Shown: positions 1-9,919, counted from the stretch's first letter. The stretch is DNA of 64,000 nt from Ochrobactrum chromiisoli (GCF_026241335.1 NZ_JAPHAV010000004.1:186001-250000), one strand, 5' to 3'. The notes: a model not told the origin generated them from the sequence alone. Made by a program: numbers and translations.

Positions 1-147
1 CGGGTTCCAAAAATCGATAAAACTCGCAGTTTTTTGCTCTTCAGATTCATTATGATATCCATCAATACTTTTGTTCAAGCACACTGTGGTTCACAGAAAA
101 TTATCGGACCAAATAGTTGTTACTTCACTCCGTTTAGAAATTCCACG

Positions 148-1470
148 CTATCGCGCTCCATAACCGGTGAGAACAATCCGAATTGTTCTAAGAACTATCA
201 CAATATCAAGCCACAACGAGAAATTTTTAATATAATAAAAATCATAGTAAAGCTTCTCATTTACTTCATTTACTGACGCAACGTGCCCCTGTTTTACCTG
301 AGCCCAACCTGTAATACCAGGATGGACAATATGTCGGTAACTATAAAACGGAAGTTCGGATTCATACCATAGCGACAACACATCGGCTTCTGGTCGGGGG
401 CCAATCCAACTCATCTCACCACGAAGCACATTTACTATTTGAGGCAGTTCATCGAGGCGTGATTTACGAAGAAACCGCCCGAGCCTGGTTATGCGAGGGT
501 CGTCATCCAAGGTTATTGCCTTATCTCGTGAGGATCCAGACAGATCATTCTCAACTCTCATGGTTCTAAACTTATAGACCGTGAATACCGCTCCGCGATA
601 TCCCATCCGTGTCTGCCTAAACAAAGCTGGACCAGGCGTGTCAAGTCGGATTGCCAAGCCGACTATTATTAGTAAAGGTAGCCCGAGAATTAGGACGATT
701 AGTGCAATAAACCGATCAATTATGCGCTTTATGGGGAGGTATAGCTGACTAGGTGTAAGAGAACCCAGTGTATTTTCGGATAAGTGCTCAATCGTTACTC
801 GACCGGTTAACGATTCTATAACTTGCTTTACATGATAAACTGGCGTGCCGGCCAAAACTGTATCAGTAATAAATCGCTCCCAATCGGGAGAGAAATCTGT
901 TCTCAAATCTGCGACAACGCCGTGTATACTTGATAATTTCTGTTCAGGCTGATCAATTAGCAACCAACGAACTGACTTGATCGTCTTGAGTTGATCTGTT
1001 TGACCTCCTGGAATAATTGCAAGATGAAAGGGTTTCATCTTGGCATTAAAAATGTAAACTCCAAAGTACCAAATAGAAGAGATTAAAAAGGATCCTCCCG
1101 CCTGCAATCGGCTATACTCAATTCGGAACAAAAGAATACTGACAAAAACTATTCCGTAACCTAATACGAATGCTGGCAATATCGTACTAAATCCTGTTGT
1201 ACCAGGAAAAGATTCCAGTCTTTTGTAAATGGCATAACCACTCAAGTGTGCTATTATAGCAGCAATAACCGTTACTTGATAATTAACAGTCTCCAATGTA
1301 TCCCAAGCATAAAGGATGCGGAATATTATTGGCAACCCTATGGCGGTCAGTAGTCCACCGATGAGTTGATATCGCATTCGCGACATAAAATGCCGCCCTG
1401 ATCGAGACGCAATCATATTGGCATATGCCTTCGAACTATACCTCCAGTCCGCCACGAACGTTCTGGACAC
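148..1470 (-). CDS. Initiating undecaprenyl-phosphate sugar-phosphate transferase (WbaP/WcaJ/ExoY-like)
   Basis: Would transfer a hexose-1-phosphate from a nucleotide sugar to undecaprenyl phosphate in the inner membrane, the first step of O-antigen, capsule or exopolysaccharide assembly. About the first 140 residues hold several hydrophobic segments and are followed by a soluble stretch. A hydrophobic hairpin near residues 250-275 leads into the bacterial sugar transferase domain (about 247-440). That domain shows KFRTMR, SRLDELPQ (the Asp-Glu catalytic dyad of the family), GPRPE and HPGITGWAQV. Length (440) is normal for the large class. ATG at 1470 opens the frame, but ATG at 1386 has a better ribosome site (AGGGCGG) and starts just before the first membrane segment, so the true start may be 1386. 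The sugar substrate cannot be told from sequence. Transposon debris begins about 270 bases upstream, so any former operon context is lost. Confidence 0.93.
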   Translation of the reverse strand: MSRTFVADWRYSSKAYANMIASRSGRHFMSRMRYQLIGGLLTAIGLPIIFRILYAWDTLETVNYQVTVIAAIIAHLSGYAIYKRLESFPGTTGFSTILPAFVLGYGIVFVSILLFRIEYSRLQAGGSFLISSIWYFGVYIFNAKMKPFHLAIIPGGQTDQLKTIKSVRWLLIDQPEQKLSSIHGVVADLRTDFSPDWERFITDTVLAGTPVYHVKQVIESLTGRVTIEHLSENTLGSLTPSQLYLPIKRIIDRFIALIVLILGLPLLIIVGLAIRLDTPGPALFRQTRMGYRGAVFTVYKFRTMRVENDLSGSSRDKAITLDDDPRITRLGRFLRKSRLDELPQIVNVLRGEMSWIGPRPEADVLSLWYESELPFYSYRHIVHPGITGWAQVKQGHVASVNEVNEKLYYDFYYIKNFSLWLDIVIVLRTIRIVLTGYGAR

Positions 1471-1744
1471 CCCACCGAGACAAAGAAGCGAAACCGCCTC
1501 TCTTCATCCTAACTTACACTTCCTGAGTGACATTTATATGTTAATATAATAATAACTATAAAATAATTACTGCTTGTGGCAGTCTTATCAGACTGCATCA
1601 CAGATTTACTATAACCGTTCAAACAGTTCCGTAATACAAGATATATTCTCTTATAAGCTCCCCTCCACCAACAGGTCGCTAGCCTTGTTAATGATTTATC
1701 CCCGCTTATATTTCATCAACCATCTTGTCAACAGCCAAATCGAC
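1471..1744. other. AT-rich upstream region of the sugar transferase
   Basis: No ORF with a credible ribosome site was seen. It is AT-rich and should hold the promoter of the minus-strand sugar transferase. It ends at the first transposase remnant. Confidence 0.5.
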
Positions 1745-1835
1745 GATTAGGTCTTATCAGAATTCTTGCTTCTGCCAATTTGACGACGGCGAGATAGTTC
1801 CGCGGTCTTTATCATAACGGGTGGCGATGCCTCTT
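1745..1835 (-). pseudogene. IS5-family transposase 3' remnant (IS5-G)
   Basis: Minus-strand translation gives IATRYDK followed, after a frame change, by NYLAVVKLA. This is the usual C-terminal end of an IS5-family DDE transposase of the IATRYDK type. Only about 30 codons survive. It abuts the end of a different IS5-type fragment at 1836. Nothing functional remains. Confidence 0.6.
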
Positions 1836-2003
1836 AGAGTCTGAATCATAATGAATGTAAGGATATCATTCCCTTGCGATGCGCCGGGTGAGCAGGCGAA
1901 TGTTTGCGATGTAGATCCATGCTTCAGCAGACGTGACGGTTTTCTCAAAGTCTTTGGCTAATCTGCGGCATCGACCTAACCATGCAAATGTGCGCTCAAC
2001 GAC
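1836..2003 (-). pseudogene. IS5-family (IS427-like) 3' end fragment (IS5-D)
   Basis: Closely matches the 3' end of the IS5 copy at 28761-29691 by eye. It has the same terminal GAG(T/C)CTGAATCATAATGA end, then the reverse-strand codons for the transposase tail (EAW.YIANIR.LTRRIAR). About 50 C-terminal codons remain. The homology stops where the IS481 copy begins, so an IS481 insertion or a deletion removed the rest. Confidence 0.75.
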
Positions 2004-2004
2004 C

Positions 2005-2965
2005 TATTTAGTCCCGGCATTTGATGGATTGGATTTAACCTGAAACGTTCTGGTTCTTTTGTCCAGCATTTGCAGATGAATTCGTATGGAGTGAGGCCTT
2101 TGAGTGTCTTTAGGCGGCGACCGAAATTGTAAGCGATGACAAAATCGTTGAGGTGTGTTCGTAATTGGGCGTTGCCATCGTAATGGAGGCGCTTGACGGT
2201 AGCCTCTTTGTTGTTTCGGTTCATCCGCTCAACTTGATCATTCGTCCAGAGATGCTTAGGTTTGGTCAGCCTATGCTCGATGCCGTGCCGCCAGCAAGTC
2301 CGGTCAAACGGATGGCCGCGGAACCGGGCGGTTGGTCCGTTTCTGTTCTTGGGGATATCAGCGAACTAGATGCCGTTGTCGGTCAGAACGGTGTGTATTG
2401 CGTTAGGAACAGCGGCCTGCAATGCTTCCACGAAGTCTGATGCTGTTTTTGTGGTGGCACGCTCAACCAGTTGAATGAAGGCGAACTTGGACGTCCTGTC
2501 GGTTGCCACATACAGGTAGAGCTTGCCTTCTGCGGTCTAGACCTCGGCCAGGTCGATGTGAAAATAGCCGATAGCATAGGCTTTGAATTTCTTCTTCGAC
2601 GGCTTGTCACCATCAACATCCGGCAGTCTCGAAACCCCATGGCGTTGCAGGCAACGATGTAATGACGATCGCGTCAGGTGCGGAATTGTCGGTTGAAGAG
2701 CATAGAGGCAATCATCCAGCGCCAGCAGGGTGTGTCGCCGGAACGCGATGATGATCGCCTCCTCTTCTTCATTCAGAACAGTTGAACGCGGTTCTCTCGG
2801 CCCGGTTTTAAGATCCTCGACCGTCGCCCGCTTGCGCCATTTCAGAACTGTTTTCGCATTGATCCCGTAGATCCGGCTCAGCCGCGCGGCCGAAGTCTGC
2901 GATCGCTGTATTGCAGCTCGGACTGCGTGCGTGGTCGTGGCGCTTCCGCGACGAATTTGGCCCAT
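2005..2965 (-). pseudogene. IS481-family transposase with two in-frame amber codons
   Basis: DDE/rve integrase-like transposase of the IS481 family. The N-terminal helix-turn-helix region (SQTSAARLSRIYGIN..TVLKWRKR) starts from ATG at 2965. The family string GYFHIDLAEV is followed directly by TAG (2537-2539) where CAG is usual, then TAEGKLYLYVATDRTSKFA continues in the same frame. A second TAG (2366-2368) falls in DNGI-stop-F, at a position usually Gln. The C-terminal rve_3 part (VERMNR, YNFGRRLKTLKGLTPYEF, NPIHQMPGLN) is intact. There is no frameshift: two nonsense codons alone break an otherwise full-length gene. The normal stop is missing at the junction with the IS5 fragment near 2004. 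Confidence 0.85.
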
Positions 2966-3163
2966 AGTGCTTCCTTCCATGCTGTGGAAAATATCGCACC
3001 ATCAAACGCTAGGATCAAACACTTGGAGCCTGTTCCAAAAGAGGGTTGAGCGATTTCAGCAGGTTATGATTCAATCGGATTTCTGACATACGATGGAGAT
3101 CACGATGACCTGGACTGAAACCGCTCGGCGACAGTATGAACGTCGCAATTCGCGTTATGCAAG

Positions 3164-4505
3164 ATGGGGTGGTTGCCGCCCTCCGCGATGGCATCCATAT
3201 GTGCTATGAAGGTGGTGTTCTAATCCCCTAGCGTAAGGACCGCGACCATGTCTAAGGATATTATGATTGGAGTGGATTTAGCAAAGAATGTTTTCCAACT
3301 GCACGCCACATCGATGATGGGTGAGCTGATCTTTCGCAAGAAGCTTTCTCGGCAGAATTTTCCTAAATTTATGGCCAATCAGCCACCTGCTGTGATCGTG
3401 ATGGAAGCCTGCGGCAGTGCACATCACTGGGCTCGAGAAATGATTGGCTTTGGTCATGAGGTTAAGTTAATCGCACCGCATTATGTGAAGCCTTTCGTTA
3501 AGCGCCAGAAAAACGATGCTGCAGATGCCGAAGCTATTGTGATCGCGGCGCAGCGTCCTGAAATGCGCTTCGTTGAGCCGAAGTCTGTTGAGCAACAAAG
3601 CAAAATATTTTTGTTTCGTGCAAGAGAGCGCCTTGTTCATCAGCGTACCGAGTTGATCAATGCGCTCAGAGCTGGCCTTTACGAATATGGACATGCCGTA
3701 CCGCAAGGAGTTCGCCAAATCAGGCGGATCGAAGAGATCCTCAATGACCATAATACCGACATGCCTGATTTGATGCGGGAGGAATGTCTGGAGTTATTCA
3801 GACAAATCGCAGAAACGACTGCCCGCATCGATGCCCGTACTGCCAAAATCAAGGCTTTGTCGGCTGACGGTGACACCGCGCGGCGGCTGCAGACGATGCC
3901 AGGAGTTGGACCAATGACAGCCCTAGCCGTTGAAGCATTTGCACCTCCCATGGATTGTTTCCGGAACGGTCGCGACTTCGCGGCTTGGCTCGGGCTTGTA
4001 CCGCGCCAGTTCTCATCCGGCGGTAAGGAGCGGCTCGGCCGCCTGTCAAAGGCAGGACAAGCCGATATCCGTAAGCTGCTGATAATTGGTGCGATGTCGC
4101 GTCTTAATTGGATGGGGCGGAAATCTATTCCACCAGGCTCGTGGCGATCACATTAGCCAATAAGATGGCGCGAATGATATGGGCGATGCTAACAAAAAAT
4201 GAGGAATACCGATATTCGGCACAGGTAGCAGTGGATTAATGGACTCTTAGCGCAAACTACCTGAGGTCGGATAGATGGGTGTGAGAAGGAGATGATACGA
4301 ATGGGCGAACTGATCGAGATCGAGAAAACCAGTAAATCACTTTGAGCTTACAGCTCGAATGCAAGATTTGGACTTGATCCGCAGATCACCATACCGGCCA
4401 GCGGCTTCTGAACATGCCGCATTCACAGGCCTTACAGAAGACCGCACTCGATCACACGCACATCGACTCAAAAACCTCTTGCATTCCGGGCGGCAACCAC
4501 AGAAG
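3164..4505 (+). mobile_element. IS110-family element (IS110-a) inserted in IS5-A
   Basis: Boundaries are inferred from where IS5-A sequence breaks off (after GCAAG at 3163) and resumes (AGCGATTT from about 4504). There are no inverted ends, as usual for IS110. The left non-coding end is short (about 84 bases) and the right one long (about 265 bases, 4240-4505). That layout is described for the IS1111 subgroup, whose guide (bridge) RNA would lie downstream of the transposase; assigning the subgroup this way is inference. Confidence 0.75.
3248..4239 (+). pseudogene. IS110-family DEDD transposase, C-terminal frameshift
   Basis: RuvC-like DEDD transposase/recombinase. N-terminal domain: GVDLAKNVFQLHA (Asp), VIVMEACGSAHHW (Glu) and NDAADAEAI (Asp). 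C-terminal transposase_20 domain: LQTMPGVGPMTALA, FAAWLGLVPRQFSSGGK and RLSKAGQADIRKLL. After GRKSIPPGSW the frame breaks. The expected tail (VAITLANKMARMIWAMLTKNEEYR) reads in another frame to a stop at 4239. The missing residues fit a deletion between short repeats of gctcgtgg, which I infer from the family sequence. The open frame itself stops at 4156. ATG at 3248 follows a weak purine-rich site. Confidence 0.85.
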
Positions 4506-5421
4506 CGATTTAACGGATGTGGAATGGTCGATTATAGAGCCGCTGATGCCCGCGTCCAAGCACCTTGGACGGCCTCGAAAGTCAGATCTACGTGAAGTGT
4601 TGAACGCGCTACTTTATATAGCCTCTTCAGGCTGCACCTGGCGGCTCCTGCCAACGGATTTTCCGCCATTTTCAACGGTACAGAAATACTCTCACGGTGG
4701 CGAGATGAAGGAACACTGAGCGCGATCAACAACACGCTTGTTATGACGGCACGCGAGGTGGCGGATAAGCAACCCAGCCCCACGGCTGGCGTGATCGATA
4801 GCCACTCGGTGAAAACCACGGAAAGTGGCGGCATACGGGGCTTTGATGCGGGAAAGAAGATCAACGGTCGCAAGCGTCATATTGTGGTTGATACACTCGG
4901 TTTGATGGTCGGTCTTGTGATCCATTCGGCTGGTATTCAGGACCGAGATCGTGCGCCAGATGTCTTGAAAACCATTCTCAAACGTTGGCCTTGGTTGCGG
5001 CATATGTTTGCTGACGGGGGATACGCAGGACCAAAGCTCAAAGGCAGGTTGGAAAAGGTCGGGAAGTTTACATTGGAAATTGTCAAGCGGTCCGATCACA
5101 CTGAAGGTTTTAAACTACTCCCACGCAGATGGGTTGTCGAGCGCACTTTTGCATGGCTGGGACGGTGTCGCAGACTGGCCAAAGACTTCGAGAAACCCAC
5201 CGCTTCTTCCGAAGCCTGGGTCTACATCGCAAACATACGCTTCCTCACGCGGCGCATAGCAAGAGCCTGATATCGTTATATTCATTATGATTCAGGCTCT
5301 AGGGATTTTATAGTAAAATTTAATTTACTGAAAAGCGTAGTGGAATTCGGGGTTTTTTCGCGGTCACCACGATGTTTATGCTATTAACAAACGATCAACA
5401 TTTAACTACAGTTTAGCTGCT

Positions 5422-6087
5422 ATGAAATTATGTCTAATTACATATGATAGACCTCATCAGAAGACTACGCAGGTCGCACAAGGACTTTATATTCGAGGCT
5501 TTCGAAGCGTGAGCTTTCTTTTGATGCCTTTTATACAAAGATCAACACGCGATATAATTTTTGCTCATCGCCCTAATCAAATTGAAGGTCTTAAACCTCA
5601 ATATCTTGCGAACAGTTTTAATGGAAATATTTATAACTATGACAACTGGCTATCTATAGTTGATGAATACGATTATTTTCTAGTCTGTGGCTCAAACCTT
5701 ATCGATCGCGCCTTTGCCCTAACTGGAAAAATCTTAAATGTCCACTCTGGACTCATCCCAATCGTTCGTGGGCTCGATTCTTTTAAGTGGGCTATTCTGA
5801 ACGATGCTCCATTAGGAAATACGTTACATCAGATCAGCCCAGAAATAGACGCCGGATTAATTATTTGCCATTGGCAAACAAAAGTCTTTCTTAAAGATAG
5901 CATCCAAACGTTGGCTAAACGACACTATCAGAACGAGATTTGGATGCTAGTGCACTTTGATAAACTATTCACGGGACCAGTCTCCAGTTATTCCATAAAG
6001 GCCGCGACTAAACGCATGTCAATCAAAAATGAATTAATTATGTTGGATTATTTTGATACCTATAAGAGTATTAATGCAGTGGAATGA
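5422..6087 (+). CDS. Formyltransferase-family protein (probable surface-sugar N-formyltransferase)
   Basis: A 221-residue protein resembling the formyltransferase N-terminal catalytic fold (PurN/Fmt type), which transfers a formyl group from 10-formyltetrahydrofolate. The diagnostic stretch is NVHSGLIPIVRGLDSFKWAI (Asn-x-His, then Pro and Arg-Gly), followed by LHQISPEIDAGLII with the expected Asp. It is short and lacks an obvious extra C-terminal domain. Related enzymes formylate amino sugars of O-antigens in Brucella and other bacteria; a role in the same polysaccharide as the transferase at 148-1470 is inference. Codon use is strikingly AT-rich compared with glmS, typical of exchanged O-antigen loci. 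It is isolated between IS5-A and IS3-a, so its original operon is lost. The substrate cannot be predicted. Confidence 0.75.
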   Translation: MKLCLITYDRPHQKTTQVAQGLYIRGFRSVSFLLMPFIQRSTRDIIFAHRPNQIEGLKPQYLANSFNGNIYNYDNWLSIVDEYDYFLVCGSNLIDRAFALTGKILNVHSGLIPIVRGLDSFKWAILNDAPLGNTLHQISPEIDAGLIICHWQTKVFLKDSIQTLAKRHYQNEIWMLVHFDKLFTGPVSSYSIKAATKRMSIKNELIMLDYFDTYKSINAVE

Positions 6088-6364
6088 GCTTTAACCCGTT
6101 TTCAATTGTCTACAATGAACGCCACTCAGCTATGACAAACGATATTTCCGATTTATCACGCACTCACGCTCCAAGGACATTCTCCGTATAGGTTTTAAGA
6201 TTTTCCCGTTTGATGTTTGACGGCATCTCGCAGTCAAGGGTTAAATTGCAAGGCTACCTCAGACAGATATTATCGTCTTCGATGGCGCTTATCCACCTCT
6301 TATCATCAGGCAAACCTCACGCAAATCTGACTTGCAAGGGCGGGCAAGATGGTAGGGTATGCAC
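6088..6364. other. Intergenic stretch between formyltransferase gene and IS3-a
   Basis: No supportable gene. Frames here lack ribosome sites and resemblance to known proteins. Confidence 0.4.
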
Positions 6365-6408
6365 TGAGCCCCAACATTGGACCGCAGGGAATTAGAATTT
6401 TCCGGCTC

Positions 6409-6722
6409 TCATCCCAATGGCTGGCTGATAACGCCACCGGGATTATGCAAGGCAATCGGTACGTTATATCCGATTGCCGAATGAGGACGATCCTCATTGT
6501 AGTGTCTAAGCCAATTCTCTACCTTTTCGCGCGCATCTTCAAGCGTTAAGAACCAGTGTGCGTTCAAACATTCCGCACGAAGCTTGCTGTTGAAGGCCTC
6601 GAAAATCCGTTGTCCGTCGGCTTCCCGGGCCTGGAGAAGTCCAGCGTCACTTCGTTGGCATAAGCCCACAGATCTAGGTCACGCGAAACAAACTCACTTC
6701 CGTAACACCTTCGGAATAACGC
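6409..6722 (-). pseudogene. IS3-family orfB transposase, C-terminal part
   Basis: Minus-strand translation gives FVSRDLDLWAYANEVTLDFSRPGKPTDNGF, then AFNSKLRAECLNAHWFLTLEDAREK and YNEDRPHSAIGYNVPIAL. This is the distal half of an IS3-family integrase-type transposase, including the last catalytic Glu region. A small frame slip near 6610 separates the two pieces. It belongs with the N-terminal part at 8367-8877. Confidence 0.85.
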
Positions 6723-8366
6723 CAGTTTTTAGGCTATGGCCAAGCTGCGACGCCTTTCAAATTGCGTGAGCAGGTTGGCCATAGCCGGTCTCAGGTCTCA
6801 CAGTGGTTTTACAAAGCCACACTGCAAAGGAGACTGGCTATGACCGAGTGCAATATTACAGCGTCTACCCCTGTACTGGTAGCTATTGATATATCGAAAG
6901 GACGCCATGAGGTGCTTATCGAAGTGCCGGACAAAAAGCGTCGTCGTCGGGTTAGCGTGCTGAACACTCTTGACGAGTTTGAGCGCCTGATCAATCTGCT
7001 GCGTAGTTTTCAGCGTCCCGTCCGCGTCGCAATTGAAGCAACAGGAAACTATCATCGCGCATTGGCGTTTCAGCTGGGCACGGCCGGTTTTAACATCAAG
7101 CTGATTTCATCAGTTGCACTGGCGCGGACGAGAGAGGCATTGCATAATTCCTGGGATAAAAATGACCCGAAAGATGCTCAGGTTATTTTGCATATGGTGA
7201 CAATCGGCGCCGAGCAATTCTATCACGATCCACTGTTGAACGGCACAAATGGCATTCAGGAACTGTCTAAGACACACGACATGATATGAAGGGCAAAGAC
7301 TGAACTGTGGCATCGTATCCTGACACATTATTTGCCTTTGTATTTCCGGGAAGCCGATCGCTTTCATCGCAGTTCTCGCAGCGACTGGTTTTTCGCGTTC
7401 CTTGAACTGTTTCCATCGCCACACTTCATCGCGGCTTTGAGCAAAGAAGCTTTCATCGCAGCGGCCTGGGATGTGGTTGGCCGCAAAGTTGGTAAAGAGC
7501 GTTTGTTATCAGATATTTATGCAACTTCTATACGTTCGATTGGCCATCCTGTTACACCGGAATCCGATGCCATCGTGATGTTTCGAATGGTTCTGGCTGA
7601 GGGCAGAAGCCTTATAGCCCAACGTAATTTGATCGAAGCACGTGCAGTTGAGATGTTCAAAGACAATCCTGATTACAAACTGCTGACAACTATCCCCGGC
7701 ATTGGCCCGATCAATGCTTTGACGATCCTGGCAGGAGCGGGTGACCTACGGCGTTTCAATCACCACCGTCAGTTCCTGAGGTTTTGTGGCATGGGTCTGG
7801 CAACCATCCAATCAGGCATGTTTCGTGGTCAGACAAAGCTCTCCAAATATGGAAATGCGCGATTGAGGCGGACTTTATGGATGGCAGCTCAGGTTGCCAT
7901 ATTGCAGCGCCCCAATAGCTTTCGCGACAAATTTAAGCGCTACATCACAAAAGAACGACACAACACCCATTTACGCCGCAAGGCGTTGACAGCAATCGCC
8001 GCCAAAATGGCTCGAACCGTGAACGCAGTCATCAAAAGCGGCGAAACATATCGTCCCTTTTATGAGGGGGCGATCCACAGCAGAAGGACCTTTCTCGGAC
8101 AGTGCCGTGGAGGCGCTCATACATGCAGCGACCTCGTACATAATGTTCAGGCCTTCCGCTCGACGGCAAAAGGATCTCGTCTTAAGGACGGTGAGAGCCG
8201 CGATAACGCGTACTCTGTGTTTGTTATGGGATAGACCGTTCGTTGACGATCGGCGCGGCCTATATCATAATCCAACGCATCGGTAAAAAGACCGACGCGA
8301 TAATGACCTGTTGCTAAATCGGGCGTTCATTCCGAATATAGGACGTTATCCACACGAATTGTGCGG
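6723..8366 (+). mobile_element. IS110-family element (IS110-b) inside IS3-a orfB
   Basis: IS3-a orfB reads [15 protein letters not shown] up to about 8367 on the minus strand and resumes at FVSRDLD near 6722, so the intervening 1.64 kb is an insertion. It holds one IS110 transposase on the plus strand with non-coding ends of about 120 bases each side. Exact ends are uncertain by some tens of bases. Confidence 0.75.
6840..8234 (+). pseudogene. IS110-family transposase with an in-frame opal codon
   Basis: ATG at 6840 follows AAAGGAG by 8 bases. N-terminal DEDD domain: VAIDISKGRHEV, VAIEATGNYHRAL, WDKNDPKDAQV. At 7287-7289 the frame hits TGA in KTHDMI-stop-RAKTELW, where Ser is usual, then continues in the same frame. 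ATG at 7332 could restart it. The C-terminal domain is complete: LLTTIPGIGPINAL, FLRFCGMGLATIQSG, KLSKYGNARLRRTL. The last 40 codons diverge: another frame from 8062 gives the more family-like tail EGPFSDSAVEAL. The usual length (about 420 residues) is otherwise kept. It is probably dead. Confidence 0.85.
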
Positions 8367-8950
8367 GGTTAGGCGCGCCATTCGATGATCTGGTTGAGGC
8401 AGCGAATGACACGCTCAGCTGGTAGTGAGAAGTCGACTTCAATGCCGAACCCCTCGCGATTAAAGTCATCGATCACGTTCAGCGTCCGGAACGAGCGACC
8501 GTCAGCGAGTTGATCGACCAGGTCGGGTTGGGTTGTTCTGGTACTGCCAGAGGTTCAGGCCGTTCCCGGATTAGACGCTTTCTGAGCTTGATCCTGAGAT
8601 TGAGCCCGAGCTTGCGGCAAATACGGTAAACTTGGCTGTGGTTCCAGCCAAAGCCCTAGATTTTACCCAGATAAAGGAAGCACAGGCCAAAACCCCATGC
8701 ATTGTGCGCCGTCGTCAGGCGCAAAAGCCAGTCGGCAATCTCTTCGTTCTCGCTGCCCAGCTTACGTTCATAGCGATAGCACGTCTCGCTGACCCCGAAC
8801 GTCCGGCACGCTAGCGCGACTTTGACATTATGTTTCTGGACCGCTTGCATGGCCATCTCCTTGCGCTGAGATGGCATCAGCGCTTTTTTCCGAGGCTTCC
8901 TTCAGAAGATCGTTTTGCATGCTTAATTCTGCATACATCTTCTTAAGCCG
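8367..8950 (-). pseudogene. IS3-family orfA 3' end and orfB 5' part
   Basis: Reading leftwards: the orfA tail RLKKMYAELSMQNDLLKEA, then the orfB start EMAMQAVQKHNVKVALACRTFGVSETCYRYERKLG, then [37 protein letters not shown] with the first catalytic Asp region. The frame is broken near 8660 and ends at the IS110-b insertion. It is the partner of the fragment at 6409-6722. Confidence 0.8.
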
Positions 8951-8957
8951 ACAGTTC

Positions 8958-9801
8958 ACGATAACAGGCCCTTGCGATACGCCACGTAAGGAAGCGGATA
9001 TTTGCGATGTAGATCCAGACTTCGGAAGAAGCGATGGTTTTCTCGAAGTCTTCGGCCAGTCTGCGACACCGCACCAGCAATACAAATGTTCGCTCGGCAA
9101 CCCGTCGACGCGGGATGACTTCAAAACCTTCAGCGTGATCGGACCCCTTGAAGAACTCCAGTGTAAACGTGCCGACTTTTTCAATCTGTCTTTGAGTTTC
9201 GGCGCAGCATATCCGCCACCGGCAAAGAGTTTCCTCACCGTGGGGTGGTTTTGGCAGGCGCGCTCGATCAGATCGGGCGCGCCGTCGCGGTCTTGAACAT
9301 CCGCGCCATGCACGATGCCTTCCAATATGTTGCCGACCATATCGGTTACGATATGGCGCTTGCGCCCTTCGATCTTTTTGCCTGCATCATAGCCGCACGG
9401 ACCACCAGCTTCTGTCGTCTTCACCGACTGGCTATCGATAATGGCTGCCGTCGGCTCCGCCTTGCGGCCTTCGGACAGCCGTGTCACTGCAACCAGCATT
9501 TCATTGATAAGATCTAGCAAGCCGCTGTCGCGCATCCGGTAGAAATGATATTGCTCTGTCGTGAACGGCGGGAATTCCTTCGGTAACTGCGCCCATTGGC
9601 AGCCCGTTGTCGCCATATACTGGGTGGCATTCCACAACGTACGTGGGTCATGCTCGCGTGGACGTCCAACCTTACTCATCGGCTGCAAAAGCGGCGCGAC
9701 GGGCGGTTTCAGTCCAAGCCATATGATCCTCCGTAGTCTTTGGTAAACCTCAGAGAATCATAAACAACTGAAATCGCTCAACTTAATTTTCGGTTCGGCT
9801 C
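8958..9801 (-). mobile_element. IS5-family element (IS5-C), truncated at its 3' end
   Basis: The right terminus is GAGCCGAACCGAAAATTAAG read from 9801 leftwards, followed by the TGAGCGATTTCAG stretch also found in IS5-A and IS5-B. The left side keeps ATAACAGGCCCTTGCG, homologous to ATATCAGGCTCTTGCG in IS5-B, but lacks the final ~40 bases with the inverted end. The element is therefore cut where it joins IS3-a. Confidence 0.7.
8978..9726 (-). pseudogene. IS5-family transposase with N-terminal deletion and frameshift
   Basis: The gene starts MAWTETARR at 9726 and soon reaches a stop. Codons for the usual YASDLTDAEW region are deleted, and the body continues in another frame from about 9670: SKVGRPREHDPRTLWNA, LPKEFPPFTTEQ, AAIIDSQSVKTTEAGGPCGYDAGKKIEGRKRHI, DVQDRDGAPDLIERA, GGGYAAPKLKDRLK. 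A second frameshift near 9160 moves the C-terminus (SDHAEGFKV.PRR.VAERTF, DFEKTIASSEVWIYIANI, ending RIARAC) into another frame. It is a different subfamily from IS5-A and IS5-B. Confidence 0.85.
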
Positions 9802-9919
9802 TTAGACACACTAATTATATTAACTTTCATTTCCTTACCGGAGTTGATATATTTAATCAAATCTTATGCAATTATAGTGTAAGTATCATTAACAATCTCC
9901 AACCTTAAGGACAGGTAAA

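Larger units (their letters stand above)
3105..5270 (+). pseudogene. IS5-family transposase, interrupted and frameshifted
   Basis: Codons 3105-3163 (MTWTETARRQYERRNSRYA) and 4503-5270 together encode an IS5-family DDE transposase of about 275 residues. The second part shows [18 protein letters not shown], the DDE pieces VIDSHSVKTTESGG and DGGYAGPKLK, and the tail VVERTFAWLGRCRR. Besides the IS110 insertion, a one-base loss near 4695 (KY then YRW expected) shifts the frame. ATG at 4743 restarts the downstream frame to 5270. Some IS5 relatives use programmed frameshifting, but the copy at 28.8 kb is intact here and broken elsewhere, so decay is more likely. Confidence 0.85.
3026..5299 (+). mobile_element. 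IS5-family element (IS5-A), split by an IS110 insertion
   Basis: The left end GAGCCTGTTCC at 3026 and right end CAGGCTC at 5293-5299 are the two inverted ends seen in the IS5 copy at 28761-29691. The body is interrupted between about 3163 and 4503 by an IS110 element. Joining GTTATGCAAG (ends 3163) to CGATTTAACGG (from 4506) restores the transposase sequence RYA-SDLTD. Flanks are TTG and TAG, so no exact target duplication is visible. Confidence 0.85.
6365..8957 (-). mobile_element. IS3-family element (IS3-a), split by IS110-b and truncated by IS5-C
   Basis: Minus-strand IS3-type element. Its 3' end is at about 6365 (TGAGCCCCAACATTGG, inverted-repeat-like). orfB C-terminus lies at 6409-6722, orfB N-terminus and middle at 8367-8877, and the orfA C-terminus (RLKKMYAELSMQNDLLKEA) at about 8878-8950. 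An IS110 copy fills 6723-8366, and the 5' part of orfA is gone where an IS5-type copy begins near 8958. No orfA sequence reappears beyond that IS5 copy, so this is a truncation and not a simple insertion. Confidence 0.8.

Noticed and set aside
1-147. Start of a gene at the left edge
   Set aside because: No frame with coding character; the stretch follows the stop of the minus-strand sugar transferase.
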